DNA of 64,000 nt from positions 62,001 to 126,000 of the forward strand of contig CAWGSQ010000003.1 in NCBI GenBank assembly GCA_963825345.1. The letters run 5' to 3'. A model generated the notes under the pieces. The model saw nothing but the letters and a program-made list of their open reading frames with translations, ran no database searches and was not told the origin of the DNA. Positions 1 to 7,400 of this stretch are shown piece by piece. The DNA is from JACVRW01 sp963825345. Its GTDB lineage: Bacteria > Actinomycetota > Thermoleophilia > Solirubrobacterales > Thermoleophilaceae. Position numbers and translations under genes: made by a program. Every line of letters starts with the position of its first letter. Position 1 is the first letter of the stretch.

Positions 1-106
1 AAGCGACAAGAACGGCAGCCAGCGTGTGAAGATTCGCGCCCGCACACGTCACTTGTCGGGCCAGAGTGTCCCCCGCTTGACTGGACGTTCGTCCGGTTGG
101 GTCAGG

Positions 107-256
107 TCATGCCGCTGCGAGGAGCCGAGGGGCTACCGGAATCATGCGTGCGTAGGGCCGCCCCCTGCGGCTGACGAGGATTTCGTGGCCGTCGGCGGCG
201 CGCTCGAGGTAGTACCCGAAGTGGTTCCGGAATTCATGACACCCGACGTAGAGCGT
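107..256 (-). pseudogene. Phd/YefM-like antitoxin, no start codon
   Basis: The frame encodes about 49 residues with the layout of Phd/YefM (prevent-host-death) antitoxins: VGCHEFRNHFGYYLERA, then a short turn, then LVSRRGRPYARMIPV, ending at TGA (107-109). In relatives an ATG lies a few codons before the VGxHEFRN motif. Here that place is taken by ACG (254-256), and no ATG, GTG or TTG occurs in frame between it and the end of the tRNA at 274. No Shine-Dalgarno is visible. No toxin gene is recognisable in the 106 bases that follow. It could be a decayed antitoxin, an ACG-initiated gene, or the tail of the longer frame that runs through the tRNA. The family assignment is from motif recognition only. 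Confidence 0.6.
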
Positions 257-273
257 TTCGGGTGGTGAGGGAG

Positions 274-346
274 TGGAGCTGAGGGGACTCGAACCCCTGG
301 CCCCCTGCCTGCCAGGCAGGTGCTCTTCCAGCTGAGCTACAGCCCC
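274..346 (-). tRNA. tRNA-Ala(GGC)
   Basis: A 73-nt cloverleaf can be folded on the minus strand. The acceptor stem GGGGCTG pairs with CAGCTCC and contains the G3:U70 wobble that marks alanine tRNAs. The D arm includes AGCTCAGCTGG, the anticodon loop CTGGCAG carries anticodon GGC, the T arm contains GTTCGAGTC, and the discriminator base is A. CCA is not encoded. There is no intron. It lies downstream of nadD-rsfS on the same strand and is flanked on both sides by protein-like sequence in one common frame. Confidence 0.97.
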
Positions 347-546
347 AGGAAGCTCAAAATCTACCGCAAGGTTGAGGCAAGCCCGCTGACCGTTTTTGGG
401 CGGTGCCAGTCGCAGAGAAATCGCACGTCGGTCGGCGACGAGCGAGCTCGGAAGCAAGTAACAACGATCGAGCGGCTCACAGTAGACAGCGACAAGGTCG
501 ATCTCATCCTCGGAGTAGCTCGACCGAACGTATCCGGCCGTTGGCG
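347..546 (-). pseudogene. C-terminal remnant of group I intron-type PD-(D/E)XK endonuclease
   Basis: About 65 codons directly in front of the tRNA read as the C-terminal part of the I-Ssp6803I-like family (PDDEXK_5). Visible pieces are a Ser-rich start, EIDLVAVYCEPLDRCYLLP, then LRLAPPKNGQR and LAVDFEL. The N-terminal catalytic core that normally precedes this is absent, because rsfS ends at 583. The third codon positions are less GC-rich than in the neighbouring genes. The frame has no stop before the tRNA and continues through it. I call it a truncated remnant. The family assignment is from memory of its conserved blocks, not from a search. Confidence 0.6.
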
Positions 547-582
547 ACAACCAGGATCCCTGCAGCGACCGGACAGAAGGGC

Positions 583-957
583 TCAGCCCACCGAGCGGGC
601 CGGGGCTTCGCCCCAGAGGTTCTCCAGGCGGTAGTACTCGCGGGCGTCCGGGGTGAAGATGTGGACGACCACGTCCCAGTAGTCGAGCAGGATCCAGCGG
701 GCCTCGCGGCTGCCCTCGGTTCGGCGTGGGAGCAGGCGCTCGTCGCCGTCGTGCTTCAGTTCCTCGTATATCCCGTCGTGGATCGCCTTTGCCTGGCGCT
801 CCGTGTTGCCCGACGCGATCACGAAGAAGTCGGTGTAGGAGACGATTCCGCGCAGGTCGATCACGCGGATGTCCATCGCCTTCTTGTCCGCGGCGATCGC
901 GGCGATCCGCTCCGCCAGCTCGACCGAGTCCTGGGTCGGGTCCGCCGCGGCGCTCAA
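583..957 (-). CDS. rsfS: ribosomal silencing factor RsfS
   Basis: 124 residues, normal length for the RsfS/Iojap family. The protein binds ribosomal protein L14 on the 50S subunit and blocks subunit joining when nutrients are scarce. The family blocks are clear: DIRVIDLRGIVSYTDFFVIASG in the first half, a middle region with RQAKAIHDGI, and WILLDYWDVVVHIFTPDAREYYRLENLW near the C-terminus. The start overlaps the end of nadD by 4 nt, so the two are translationally coupled, in the usual nadD-rsfS order. This is the last intact gene of the proA-nadD-rsfS run before the tRNA. Confidence 0.96.
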   Translation of the reverse strand: MSAAADPTQDSVELAERIAAIAADKKAMDIRVIDLRGIVSYTDFFVIASGNTERQAKAIHDGIYEELKHDGDERLLPRRTEGSREARWILLDYWDVVVHIFTPDAREYYRLENLWGEAPARSVG

Positions 958-1580
958 GTGGCCACCGCCTTCTTGCGGCTTCCCTGCCCGCCGTACAGCT
1001 CGTTCGTCGCGATGTAGTCGACCACCTTGTCGGGAACCAGGTACCGGATCGGCACGCCTTCACGCACCCGGCGCCGGATCGCGGACGAGGACACCTGGAT
1101 CAGCGGCATGTCGAGGTAGCGCACGTCCCGCGCCCCGGCCAGCCGGCCGATCTTGATCACGATCGCGTTGCGGCCCCAGCTCATACGCTCGAACACGGCC
1201 AGCGTCGCGCGCTCGAGCACCTTCTCGGGCTCGTGCCAGCCGGAGAGCGCCGCCGCCTGGTCGCCGCCCAGGATCAGGAACAGCTCGTCGTCGGGCGACT
1301 CCGTGCGCAGCTGCTCGAGCGTGTCCGCCGTGTACGACGGGCCCTCGCGGTCCATCTCGATCCGCGACGTCGTGAAGTGCTCGTCGTCAGCGATCGCCAG
1401 CTCCACCATCTCGAGCCGCGCGTCGGGCCCCGGGTCGTTGTCAAGCGTCCGGTGCGGTGCCACTCCCACCGGCACGAACATGACCTTGTCCAGCTCGAGC
1501 TGCACCAGCGCCTCCTGCGCACAAACCAGGTGGCCGAGGTGCGGCGGGTTGAATGCTCCTCCGAGGATGCCTACGCGCAA
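954..1580 (-). CDS. nadD: nicotinate-nucleotide adenylyltransferase
   Basis: 208 residues. NadD adenylates nicotinic acid mononucleotide in NAD synthesis. The N-terminus has the nucleotidyltransferase signature GGAFNPPHLGHL with the HxGH motif at residues 14-17. A C-terminal VSSSAIRRRVREG matches the second ATP-binding motif (ISSTxIR). The gene starts 5 nt after the proA stop and overlaps rsfS by 4 nt, so the three probably form one transcript. Confidence 0.97.
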   Translation of the reverse strand: MRVGILGGAFNPPHLGHLVCAQEALVQLELDKVMFVPVGVAPHRTLDNDPGPDARLEMVELAIADDEHFTTSRIEMDREGPSYTADTLEQLRTESPDDELFLILGGDQAAALSGWHEPEKVLERATLAVFERMSWGRNAIVIKIGRLAGARDVRYLDMPLIQVSSSAIRRRVREGVPIRYLVPDKVVDYIATNELYGGQGSRKKAVAT

Positions 1581-1585
1581 ACCGG

Positions 1586-2857
1586 CTACTCGCGAACCTG
1601 ACCGGAGCCTTCGATCACGAACTTGTAGGTGGTCAGCTCGCGCAGCCCGATCGGCCCGCGCGCGTGCAGCTTCTGGGTCGAGTTGCCGATCTCGGCGCCC
1701 ATCCCGAACACTGCGCCGTCGGTGAAGCGGGTGGAGGCGTTCACGTACACCGCCGCCGCGTCGACGCCCGCGCTGAAGGCCTGGGCGGAGCCGGCGGAGC
1801 CGGTGACGATCGCCTCGGAGTGGCCGGTGCCGTAGCGGTTGATGTGCTCGATGCCCTCCTCGAGGGTGTCGACCACCTTCACGGAGAGGACCAGCGCGTG
1901 GTACTCAGTCGACCAGTCCTCCTCGGTAGCCCCCGCGAGCGAGTCGCCGATGTCGCCGGCGAGGGTGCGCGTGCGAGGGTCCACCCGCAGCTCGACGCCC
2001 GACTCGCGCAGCTCTTTGAGCGCGCGCGGCAGGTAGTCCCCAGCGACGTCGGCGTGCACGAGCAGCGTCTCGATGGCATTGCAGACCGAGGGCTTCTGCA
2101 CCTTCGCGTTCACGGCGATCGCCACGGCGTCGTCGAGGTCGGCGGAGGCGTCCACGAGCACGTGGCAGACGCCGGCCGAGGCGTACAGGACCGGCACCGT
2201 GGCGTTCTCCTTCAGGGCATTCTTCAGGCCCTCTCCCCCGCGCGGGATGATCAGGTCCACCACGCCGTCCTGGGTGGCGAGCTGGCGCAGCTCGTCGCGG
2301 TCGCCCCCGCTCACGATCGAGATCGCGCCGTCCGGAATCCCGGCCCACTGGACGGCACTGGCTGCGATCTGCGCGAGCACGGCGTTCGAGTGCGACGCCG
2401 TGGACGACCCGCGCAGCACGATCGCGTTCCCGGACTTCAGGCAGAGCGCGGAGCAGTCGACCGTCACGTTCGGCCGCGCCTCGTACACGACAGCCACCAC
2501 GCCGAGCGGAACCCGCACGCGCCGCACGTCGAGGCCGTTTTCCAGCCGATGACCCTCGATCGTCGAGCCCACGGGATCGGGCAACGCCGCGATCGCGCGA
2601 ACGTCGCGGGCGATCCCGGCGATGCGCCCCTCGTCCAGCATCAACCGGTCGAGCAGGCCGGAGTGCAGACCAGCCTCCAGGCCAGCCTCCATGTCGCGCG
2701 CGTTCGCCTCGATGATCTCGTGCGTGCGCTGCTCGAGCGCCTGGGCCATGGCCTCGAGCGCGGCGTTCTTCGTGCCGGTGTCGAGCAGCGCGAGCTCGCG
2801 CGCGGCTCGCTTCGCCTGCGCGCAGACCTCGGCTACCGGCTGTGCCGTCGTGGCCAT
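1586..2857 (-). CDS. proA: gamma-glutamyl phosphate reductase
   Basis: 423 residues from the ATG at 2857, matching the usual ProA length of about 415-420. A longer upstream frame exists, but it has no family similarity and would overlap the divergent regulator. ProA reduces gamma-glutamyl phosphate to glutamate semialdehyde in proline synthesis. The catalytic cysteine lies in QKPSVCNAIETLLVH, and the C-terminal GPIGLRELTTYKFVIEG block is typical. ProB, its partner enzyme, is encoded 1.8 kb upstream on the same strand; a MATE pump gene and a divergent HxlR gene have come between them. Confidence 0.97.
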   Translation of the reverse strand: MATTAQPVAEVCAQAKRAARELALLDTGTKNAALEAMAQALEQRTHEIIEANARDMEAGLEAGLHSGLLDRLMLDEGRIAGIARDVRAIAALPDPVGSTIEGHRLENGLDVRRVRVPLGVVAVVYEARPNVTVDCSALCLKSGNAIVLRGSSTASHSNAVLAQIAASAVQWAGIPDGAISIVSGGDRDELRQLATQDGVVDLIIPRGGEGLKNALKENATVPVLYASAGVCHVLVDASADLDDAVAIAVNAKVQKPSVCNAIETLLVHADVAGDYLPRALKELRESGVELRVDPRTRTLAGDIGDSLAGATEEDWSTEYHALVLSVKVVDTLEEGIEHINRYGTGHSEAIVTGSAGSAQAFSAGVDAAAVYVNASTRFTDGAVFGMGAEIGNSTQKLHARGPIGLRELTTYKFVIEGSGQVRE

Positions 2858-2881
2858 GCTCAGAGGGTACCTAGCCTCGCG

Positions 2882-2887
2882 TACCAT
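2882..2887 (+). promoter_or_regulatory. candidate -10 of HxlR gene
   Basis: TACCAT followed by 8 nt and the GTG start at 2896. There is no Shine-Dalgarno, which fits a near-leaderless transcript. Confidence 0.4.
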
Positions 2888-2895
2888 GCCAGCGA

Positions 2896-3351
2896 GTGCT
2901 TCCGCGTACCTATAACAACCAGGTGTGCTCGATCGCACGTGCCCTGGAGGCAATCGGCGACCGCTGGACAATGCTCGTGATCCGCGACGCGTTCGTGGGA
3001 GTGCGCCGCTTCGACGAGTTCCAGCAGCGCCTCGGCATCGCGCGCAACGTGCTTACGGACCGACTCTCACGGCTCGTGGACGAAGGCATCCTCGAGAAGC
3101 GCGAGTACCAGGCGCGCCCACAGCGCTTCGAGTACCGACTCACCGCGAAGGGCGTGGACCTCTTCCCCGTGCTGGTCTCGCTGATGAAGTGGGGCGACCG
3201 GCACGCTCCTGACGAGAACGGCCCGCCCATGGCCGTCGTCCACCGGGACTGCGGCGGCGAGGTCGACGAGCGCCTGCTGTGCGACCGCTGCGGCGAGCCC
3301 GTGACCGCGCTCAACGCTGAGGCGCGCCAACCCGTGCCCAGCGCCGGCTAG
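2896..3351 (+). CDS. HxlR-family winged-helix regulator
   Basis: 151 residues from a GTG start. The core matches HxlR-type MarR-like regulators: Cys at residue 11 in CSIARALEAIGDRWTMLVIRD, then a winged helix with FDEFQQRLGIARNVLTDRL and a wing region rich in Arg. HxlR proteins often respond to electrophiles or drugs. The C-terminal 40 residues add a CGGE-x8-CDRCGE motif that looks like a small zinc ribbon. The gene is divergent from proA (38 bp between starts) and its 3' end overlaps the MATE gene by 41 bp, so the pump is a plausible target. That link is inferred from position. Confidence 0.88.
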   Translation: MLPRTYNNQVCSIARALEAIGDRWTMLVIRDAFVGVRRFDEFQQRLGIARNVLTDRLSRLVDEGILEKREYQARPQRFEYRLTAKGVDLFPVLVSLMKWGDRHAPDENGPPMAVVHRDCGGEVDERLLCDRCGEPVTALNAEARQPVPSAG

Positions 3352-4621
3352 AGAAGCGCCAGGCACAGGTCACGAGCCGGACGGCGATCAGGCCCACGAG
3401 GCCTGCCCACACGCCCACGATCCCCCAGTCGAGGGCGAGCGACAGCAGCGCCACCGGCACGAACACGCCAAATGCCGCCGCCAGCATGCCGAACATCAGG
3501 AAGCGAGTGTCGCCTGCGCCGATCAGGATCCCGTCCAGGGCGAAGACAGCGCCGTTGGCCGGCTGCATGAGGGCGAACAGCGGCCAGATCTCCTTGGCGC
3601 GCTCGATCACGGCCTCGTCGCTCGTGAACGCCCGCGGCAGCACGTCGATCAGCGCCAGCATCACCAGCCCGAACACCGCGCCGGCCGCCACCGCCCACTC
3701 GATCATCCGACGCGCCGCGGCGTGCGCCGCCTCGGCATCGCCGGCGCCGAGCGTGCGACCGACGATCACCTGCCCCGCAATGGCTATCGCGTCCAGCACC
3801 AGCGCGAGGAACACGAACAGCTGGAACGCGATCTGGTGCGCCGCCAGAGAGTCCTTGCCGACCCGGGCGAGCACCGCACTGGCGACGAGGAACGAGCCGT
3901 ACAGCGCGGCCGTGCGCACGAAGATCTCGCCGCTCATCCGAGCGAGCGGGCGCATCCTGGCGAGCGACGGACGGCGCGAATCGGCCGGCGCCGACAGCAA
4001 CGCTCGGACGAACGCCGCGCCCATCCCGGTCTGCGCGACCACCGTGGCCCAGGCGGAGCCCGCGAGCCCCCAGTCGAATCCATAGATGAAGACAACGTTC
4101 AGGACGACGTTCACAGCGTTCGCCACAACGACGATCACGAGCGGGCTGCGCAGGTCCGAGACCCCGCGCAGGTAGCCCTGACCCGCCAGCGCGATCAGCG
4201 CGGAAGGGAGGCCGAGCGAACCGATGCGCAGATAGAGGACCGCGAGATCGCCGACGCGACCGTCGCCGCCGATGAGTTGAACCAGCGGCACGGCGAATCC
4301 CGCGAGCAGCGCAGCGAGCGCTATCCCGATGCCCGCCGACAGCCAGAGCGCCTGCGCGGCGATCCTGCCAGCCGCCACCTCCTGCCCCGCCCCGTGGAGC
4401 CGTGCGACCTGCGCAGTCGTGCCGTAGGTCAGAAAGTTGAAGAGCGTGAACGAGCCAGCGAGCAGCGTCGCGGCGATCGCGAGCGCGGCCAGCTCGTCCG
4501 TGCCGAGGTGGCCGACCATCGCGGTGTCGACCAGCAGGTAGAGCGGCTCTGCCGCGAGCGCTCCGAGCGCAGGAACGGCGAGCCGGAGGATGTCCCGGTC
4601 GTACGGGGAGTGGAGCTTCAC
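3311..4621 (-). CDS. MATE-family efflux transporter
   Basis: 436 residues, strongly hydrophobic throughout, with about 12 predicted membrane helices in the two-half MATE/DinF arrangement. The N-terminal VPALGALAAEPLYLLVDTAMVGHLG block is characteristic of the DinF-like branch. MATE proteins export cationic drugs or metabolites using H+ or Na+ gradients. The GTG start shares one nucleotide with the proB stop (TAGTG), so it is probably co-transcribed with proB. Its 3' end overlaps the convergent HxlR regulator by 41 bp. The substrate cannot be told from sequence. Confidence 0.92.
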   Translation of the reverse strand: MKLHSPYDRDILRLAVPALGALAAEPLYLLVDTAMVGHLGTDELAALAIAATLLAGSFTLFNFLTYGTTAQVARLHGAGQEVAAGRIAAQALWLSAGIGIALAALLAGFAVPLVQLIGGDGRVGDLAVLYLRIGSLGLPSALIALAGQGYLRGVSDLRSPLVIVVVANAVNVVLNVVFIYGFDWGLAGSAWATVVAQTGMGAAFVRALLSAPADSRRPSLARMRPLARMSGEIFVRTAALYGSFLVASAVLARVGKDSLAAHQIAFQLFVFLALVLDAIAIAGQVIVGRTLGAGDAEAAHAAARRMIEWAVAAGAVFGLVMLALIDVLPRAFTSDEAVIERAKEIWPLFALMQPANGAVFALDGILIGAGDTRFLMFGMLAAAFGVFVPVALLSLALDWGIVGVWAGLVGLIAVRLVTCAWRFSSRRWARVGAPQR

Positions 4622-5712
4622 TACTCCAGGACGAAGTAGTCGCGGTGCACGGCCTCCTCGCCCGCTCGGGGCAGCAGCTCCCGCACCGCGTCCGTCTTCA
4701 TGCCCTTGACCCGTCGCAGCTCGGCGGCCGAGTAGTTCACGATGCCCTTGCCGACCGCGCGGCCGTCGCAGCGGACCTCCACCGCGTCGCCGGCCTCGAA
4801 CTCGCCCTCCACGTCCACCACGCCCACGGGGAGCAGGCTCGTGCCGCGCTCGCGCAGGGCGTGCTCGGCGCCCTCGTCCACCACGAGGCGCCCCTGCGTG
4901 GGCTTCGCGTACTTGAGCCAGAGCTTGAAGCTCGAGACACGTCCCTCCTGCGGATGGAACAGCGTGCCGCTCGGCGCGCCGGCCAGGGCGGCCGCCATGG
5001 CCTCGCGCTCCACCCCGCTGGTGATCGTGACCGGGATGCCGGCGGCGGTGGCCATCTCGGCGGCCACGACCTTCGAGCGCATACCGCCCGACCCGAGCGG
5101 CGAGCTCGACAGCCCGATGTCGTAGTCCTCGAGCTCGTTCAGCGAGCGCACCTCCTCCACGCGCTTGGCGCCCGGATCGTTGCGGGGATCCGCGCTGTAC
5201 AGCCCGCCCGTGTCCGTGAGCAGCACGAGCCGGTCGGCCCCGATCAGGATCGCCACCTGCGCCGCGAGGAAGTCGTTGTCGCCGAACGAGATCTCGTCGG
5301 TCGTGGTGGTGTCGTTCTCGTTGATCACCGGCAGCACCCGCCAGCGCAGCAGCGTCTGGAGCGTGTGGCGCGCGTTCAGGTAATGCGTGCGCGCCGACAT
5401 GTCGAAGAACGTGAGCAGCACCTGGGCGGACGGCACGCCACGCTGCTGAAGCAGCTCGTCGTAGGAGCGGTAGAGCTTGCCCTGCCCCACCGCCGACGCG
5501 GCCTGAAGCTCCTCCATCGAGCTCGGGCGCATCGGCAACTCCATCAGGCGCATCCCGCGCGCGATCGCCCCGGAGGTCACGAGCAACACGTCATCACCGG
5601 CGGCGTGACGCGTCGCGACCTCGTCGCAGAGCGCCTCCAGCACGTCCGTGCGCAACTCGCCCGCTTCGTCCGCGACGATGCTCGATCCCAGCTTGACGAC
5701 GACCGTGGGCAT
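4621..5712 (-). CDS. proB: glutamate 5-kinase with PUA domain
   Basis: 363 residues. ProB phosphorylates glutamate as the first step of proline synthesis. The amino-acid kinase domain starts with VVVKLGSSIVAD, and the substrate and nucleotide regions include NENDTTTTDEISFGDND and LLTDTGGLYSADPR. A PUA domain occupies roughly residues 270-363 (GRLVVDEGAEHALRE...). The ATG overlaps the stop of the lipoprotein gene by one base (TAATG), and its own stop overlaps the MATE start. ProB is known to be feedback-inhibited by proline; nothing in the sequence suggests extra regulation. Confidence 0.97.
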   Translation of the reverse strand: MPTVVVKLGSSIVADEAGELRTDVLEALCDEVATRHAAGDDVLLVTSGAIARGMRLMELPMRPSSMEELQAASAVGQGKLYRSYDELLQQRGVPSAQVLLTFFDMSARTHYLNARHTLQTLLRWRVLPVINENDTTTTDEISFGDNDFLAAQVAILIGADRLVLLTDTGGLYSADPRNDPGAKRVEEVRSLNELEDYDIGLSSSPLGSGGMRSKVVAAEMATAAGIPVTITSGVEREAMAAALAGAPSGTLFHPQEGRVSSFKLWLKYAKPTQGRLVVDEGAEHALRERGTSLLPVGVVDVEGEFEAGDAVEVRCDGRAVGKGIVNYSAAELRRVKGMKTDAVRELLPRAGEEAVHRDYFVLE

Positions 5713-6107
5713 TACTCCGCGGCGCCGGCCAGCTTCCAGTCGCCGTCTTCCTTCTCGAGGAGCAGCTTCTGCTTGATGCTGTGTCCCTGGCGGGTGAGCA
5801 CGGCTGTCACCGTTGCCTTGTCACCGTCGACCTTGGTCGCCCCGATCTTGGTGAGCTTCACGCGCACGGTCAGGTTCTCGAACTCGCGCTTGCACGACTC
5901 CCTCGCCTCGTCCTCATCGCCGGTACTTAAGGTGGTCTTCTCCAGGAACTCCTTCGTGATCAGCTCGTTGCAGTAGCGGTCGGCGTCGCGCGTGTTGAGC
6001 GCCTCCACGAAGTCGCGCACCGTCTGCTCGGCGTCCTTCTTGTCGTCACCTCCACAGCCGGACACGGCCACGAGCAGGCAGATGAGGAGGGCTAGGCGGC
6101 GCACCAC
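5712..6107 (-). CDS. small lipoprotein of unknown function
   Basis: 131 residues from the GTG at 6107; a second GTG at 6104 is equally possible. The frame stays open upstream to 6149, but that part would overlap obg. The N-terminus RRLALLICLLVAVSGC is a lipoprotein signal peptide with lipobox VSGC, so the protein is probably anchored outside the membrane. The rest resembles DUF4878/NTF2-like lumazine-binding-fold lipoproteins: a helical EQTVRDFVEALNTRDADRYC segment followed by beta strands. It lies between obg and proB in a tightly packed run (10 nt after obg, 1-nt overlap with proB). No function is assigned. Confidence 0.8.
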   Translation of the reverse strand: MVRRLALLICLLVAVSGCGGDDKKDAEQTVRDFVEALNTRDADRYCNELITKEFLEKTTLSTGDEDEARESCKREFENLTVRVKLTKIGATKVDGDKATVTAVLTRQGHSIKQKLLLEKEDGDWKLAGAAE

Positions 6108-6117
6108 AGGACTTGTA

Positions 6118-7398
6118 TCAGCCGGGGTCGAGCTCGAAGACGATCCCACGGATCTCCACGTCGTCGCCGGGCTCGAAGCCGGCCGACTCCAGCGCCTTGA
6201 TCACGCCCAGAGCTCGCAGCCGCTCCTCGACGTACCGCAGCGCCTCCTCGTTGTCCACGTCGTGGCGAGCGATCAGGCGCTCCACGCGCTCGCCCTCCAC
6301 GCGGAACGCGCCCGGGCCCGTGCGCTCGACCCGGAAGGCGTCGCCGCGGCCGGGCCGGTAGACGCGGTGCGTGGCGGGCGTGTCCGACGGCGCCTCCTCG
6401 TCCAGGCGCTCCGGTGGCACGTGCTGGAAGATCGCGCCCACGAGGGCGTCGAGTCCATCGCCCGTGGCCGCCGAGGTGGTGATCACCTCCAGGTTCAGCC
6501 GCCGCGTCCACAGCTCCACCGCCTCGCGCGCCTGCTCGGGCGGCACGAGGTCGGCCTTGGACAGCGCGAGGATTCGCGGCAGGGCGGCGAGCCCGTGGCC
6601 GTGCTCGCGCAGCTCCGCCTCGACGGTCTCGAAGTTCTCCACCGGGTCCGAGCCGTCGAGCGGCTGGAGGTCCAGCACGTGCACGAGCAGCCGGCAGCGC
6701 TCCACGTGCGCCAGGAACTCGTGGCCGAGGCCGGCGCCCGCGCTCGCCCCCTCGATCAGACCGGGGATGTCCGCCACAACGAGCTGGCGGTCGTCGCGCT
6801 CGAGCGTGCCGAGCACCGGCTCGAGGGTGGTGAACGGGTAGTCGGCCACCTTCGGCTGCGCGCGCGTGGTCCTGGCGAGCAGCGACGACTTGCCCGCGTT
6901 CGGAAGGCCCACGAGCCCGGCGTCGGCCATCAGCCGCAGCTGGAGCTCGAGCGTGCGCTCCTCGCCCGGGAGGCCCCGCTCGGCGAACCGCGGGCTCTGC
7001 CGCGTGGCCGTGGCGAACTGCTTGTTGCCGCGTCCGCCGCCGCCCCCGCGGGCCACGAGCGCGCGCTGCCCGGGCGCGACGAGGTCCCAGCGGTCTCCGG
7101 AGCCGGGGTCCTCCACCACCGTCCCGGGAGCCACGCGCACCTCGAGCAGCTCGGGCGTGGCGCCGTGCTTGTTCGCTCCCTGGCCATGCCCGCCTCTTTG
7201 GGCGCGGAAGTGCGCGCCGCGCCGGAAGCCCGACAGGTCACGCAGCGACGCGTCCGCCACGATCACCACATCCCCGCCACGACCGCCGTCGCCGCCGTCG
7301 GGGCCGCCCTTCGGGACATGCGCCTCGCGCCTGAAGGAGACAACGCCATTTCCGCCGTCGCCGCCTCGCACGTAGATCCGCGCGCGGTCGTGGAACAC
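6118..7398 (-). CDS. obg: GTPase Obg
   Basis: 426 residues. Obg is a conserved GTPase acting in 50S ribosome maturation and stress control. The glycine-rich Obg fold spans residues 1-157 (GGDGGNGVVSFRREAHVPKG near the start). G1 is GLPNAGKS at 164-171, G3 is DIPG at 210-213, and G4 reads LSKAD at about 279-283 instead of the usual NKxD. A C-terminal extension of about 80 residues matches the Obg-specific OCT domain of actinobacteria. It follows rpmA, as in most bacteria, except that a DUF1028 gene has come between them. Confidence 0.97.
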   Translation of the reverse strand: MFHDRARIYVRGGDGGNGVVSFRREAHVPKGGPDGGDGGRGGDVVIVADASLRDLSGFRRGAHFRAQRGGHGQGANKHGATPELLEVRVAPGTVVEDPGSGDRWDLVAPGQRALVARGGGGGRGNKQFATATRQSPRFAERGLPGEERTLELQLRLMADAGLVGLPNAGKSSLLARTTRAQPKVADYPFTTLEPVLGTLERDDRQLVVADIPGLIEGASAGAGLGHEFLAHVERCRLLVHVLDLQPLDGSDPVENFETVEAELREHGHGLAALPRILALSKADLVPPEQAREAVELWTRRLNLEVITTSAATGDGLDALVGAIFQHVPPERLDEEAPSDTPATHRVYRPGRGDAFRVERTGPGAFRVEGERVERLIARHDVDNEEALRYVEERLRALGVIKALESAGFEPGDDVEIRGIVFELDPG

Positions 7399-7400
7399 GG

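Noticed and set aside
26..268. Plus-strand open frame at the window start
   Set aside because: Lies opposite the antitoxin fragment, has no recognisable motif and ends close to the tRNA. Bases 1-106 hold nothing I can name on either strand.
274..346. Group I intron in the tRNA
   Set aside because: The endonuclease remnant suggested one, but the tRNA is uninterrupted, and no intron core or split anticodon loop is present.
4645..5976. 443-codon open frame opposite proB
   Set aside because: Arises from GC-rich third positions of proB read on the other strand; composition rich in Arg/His/Leu with no family motif.
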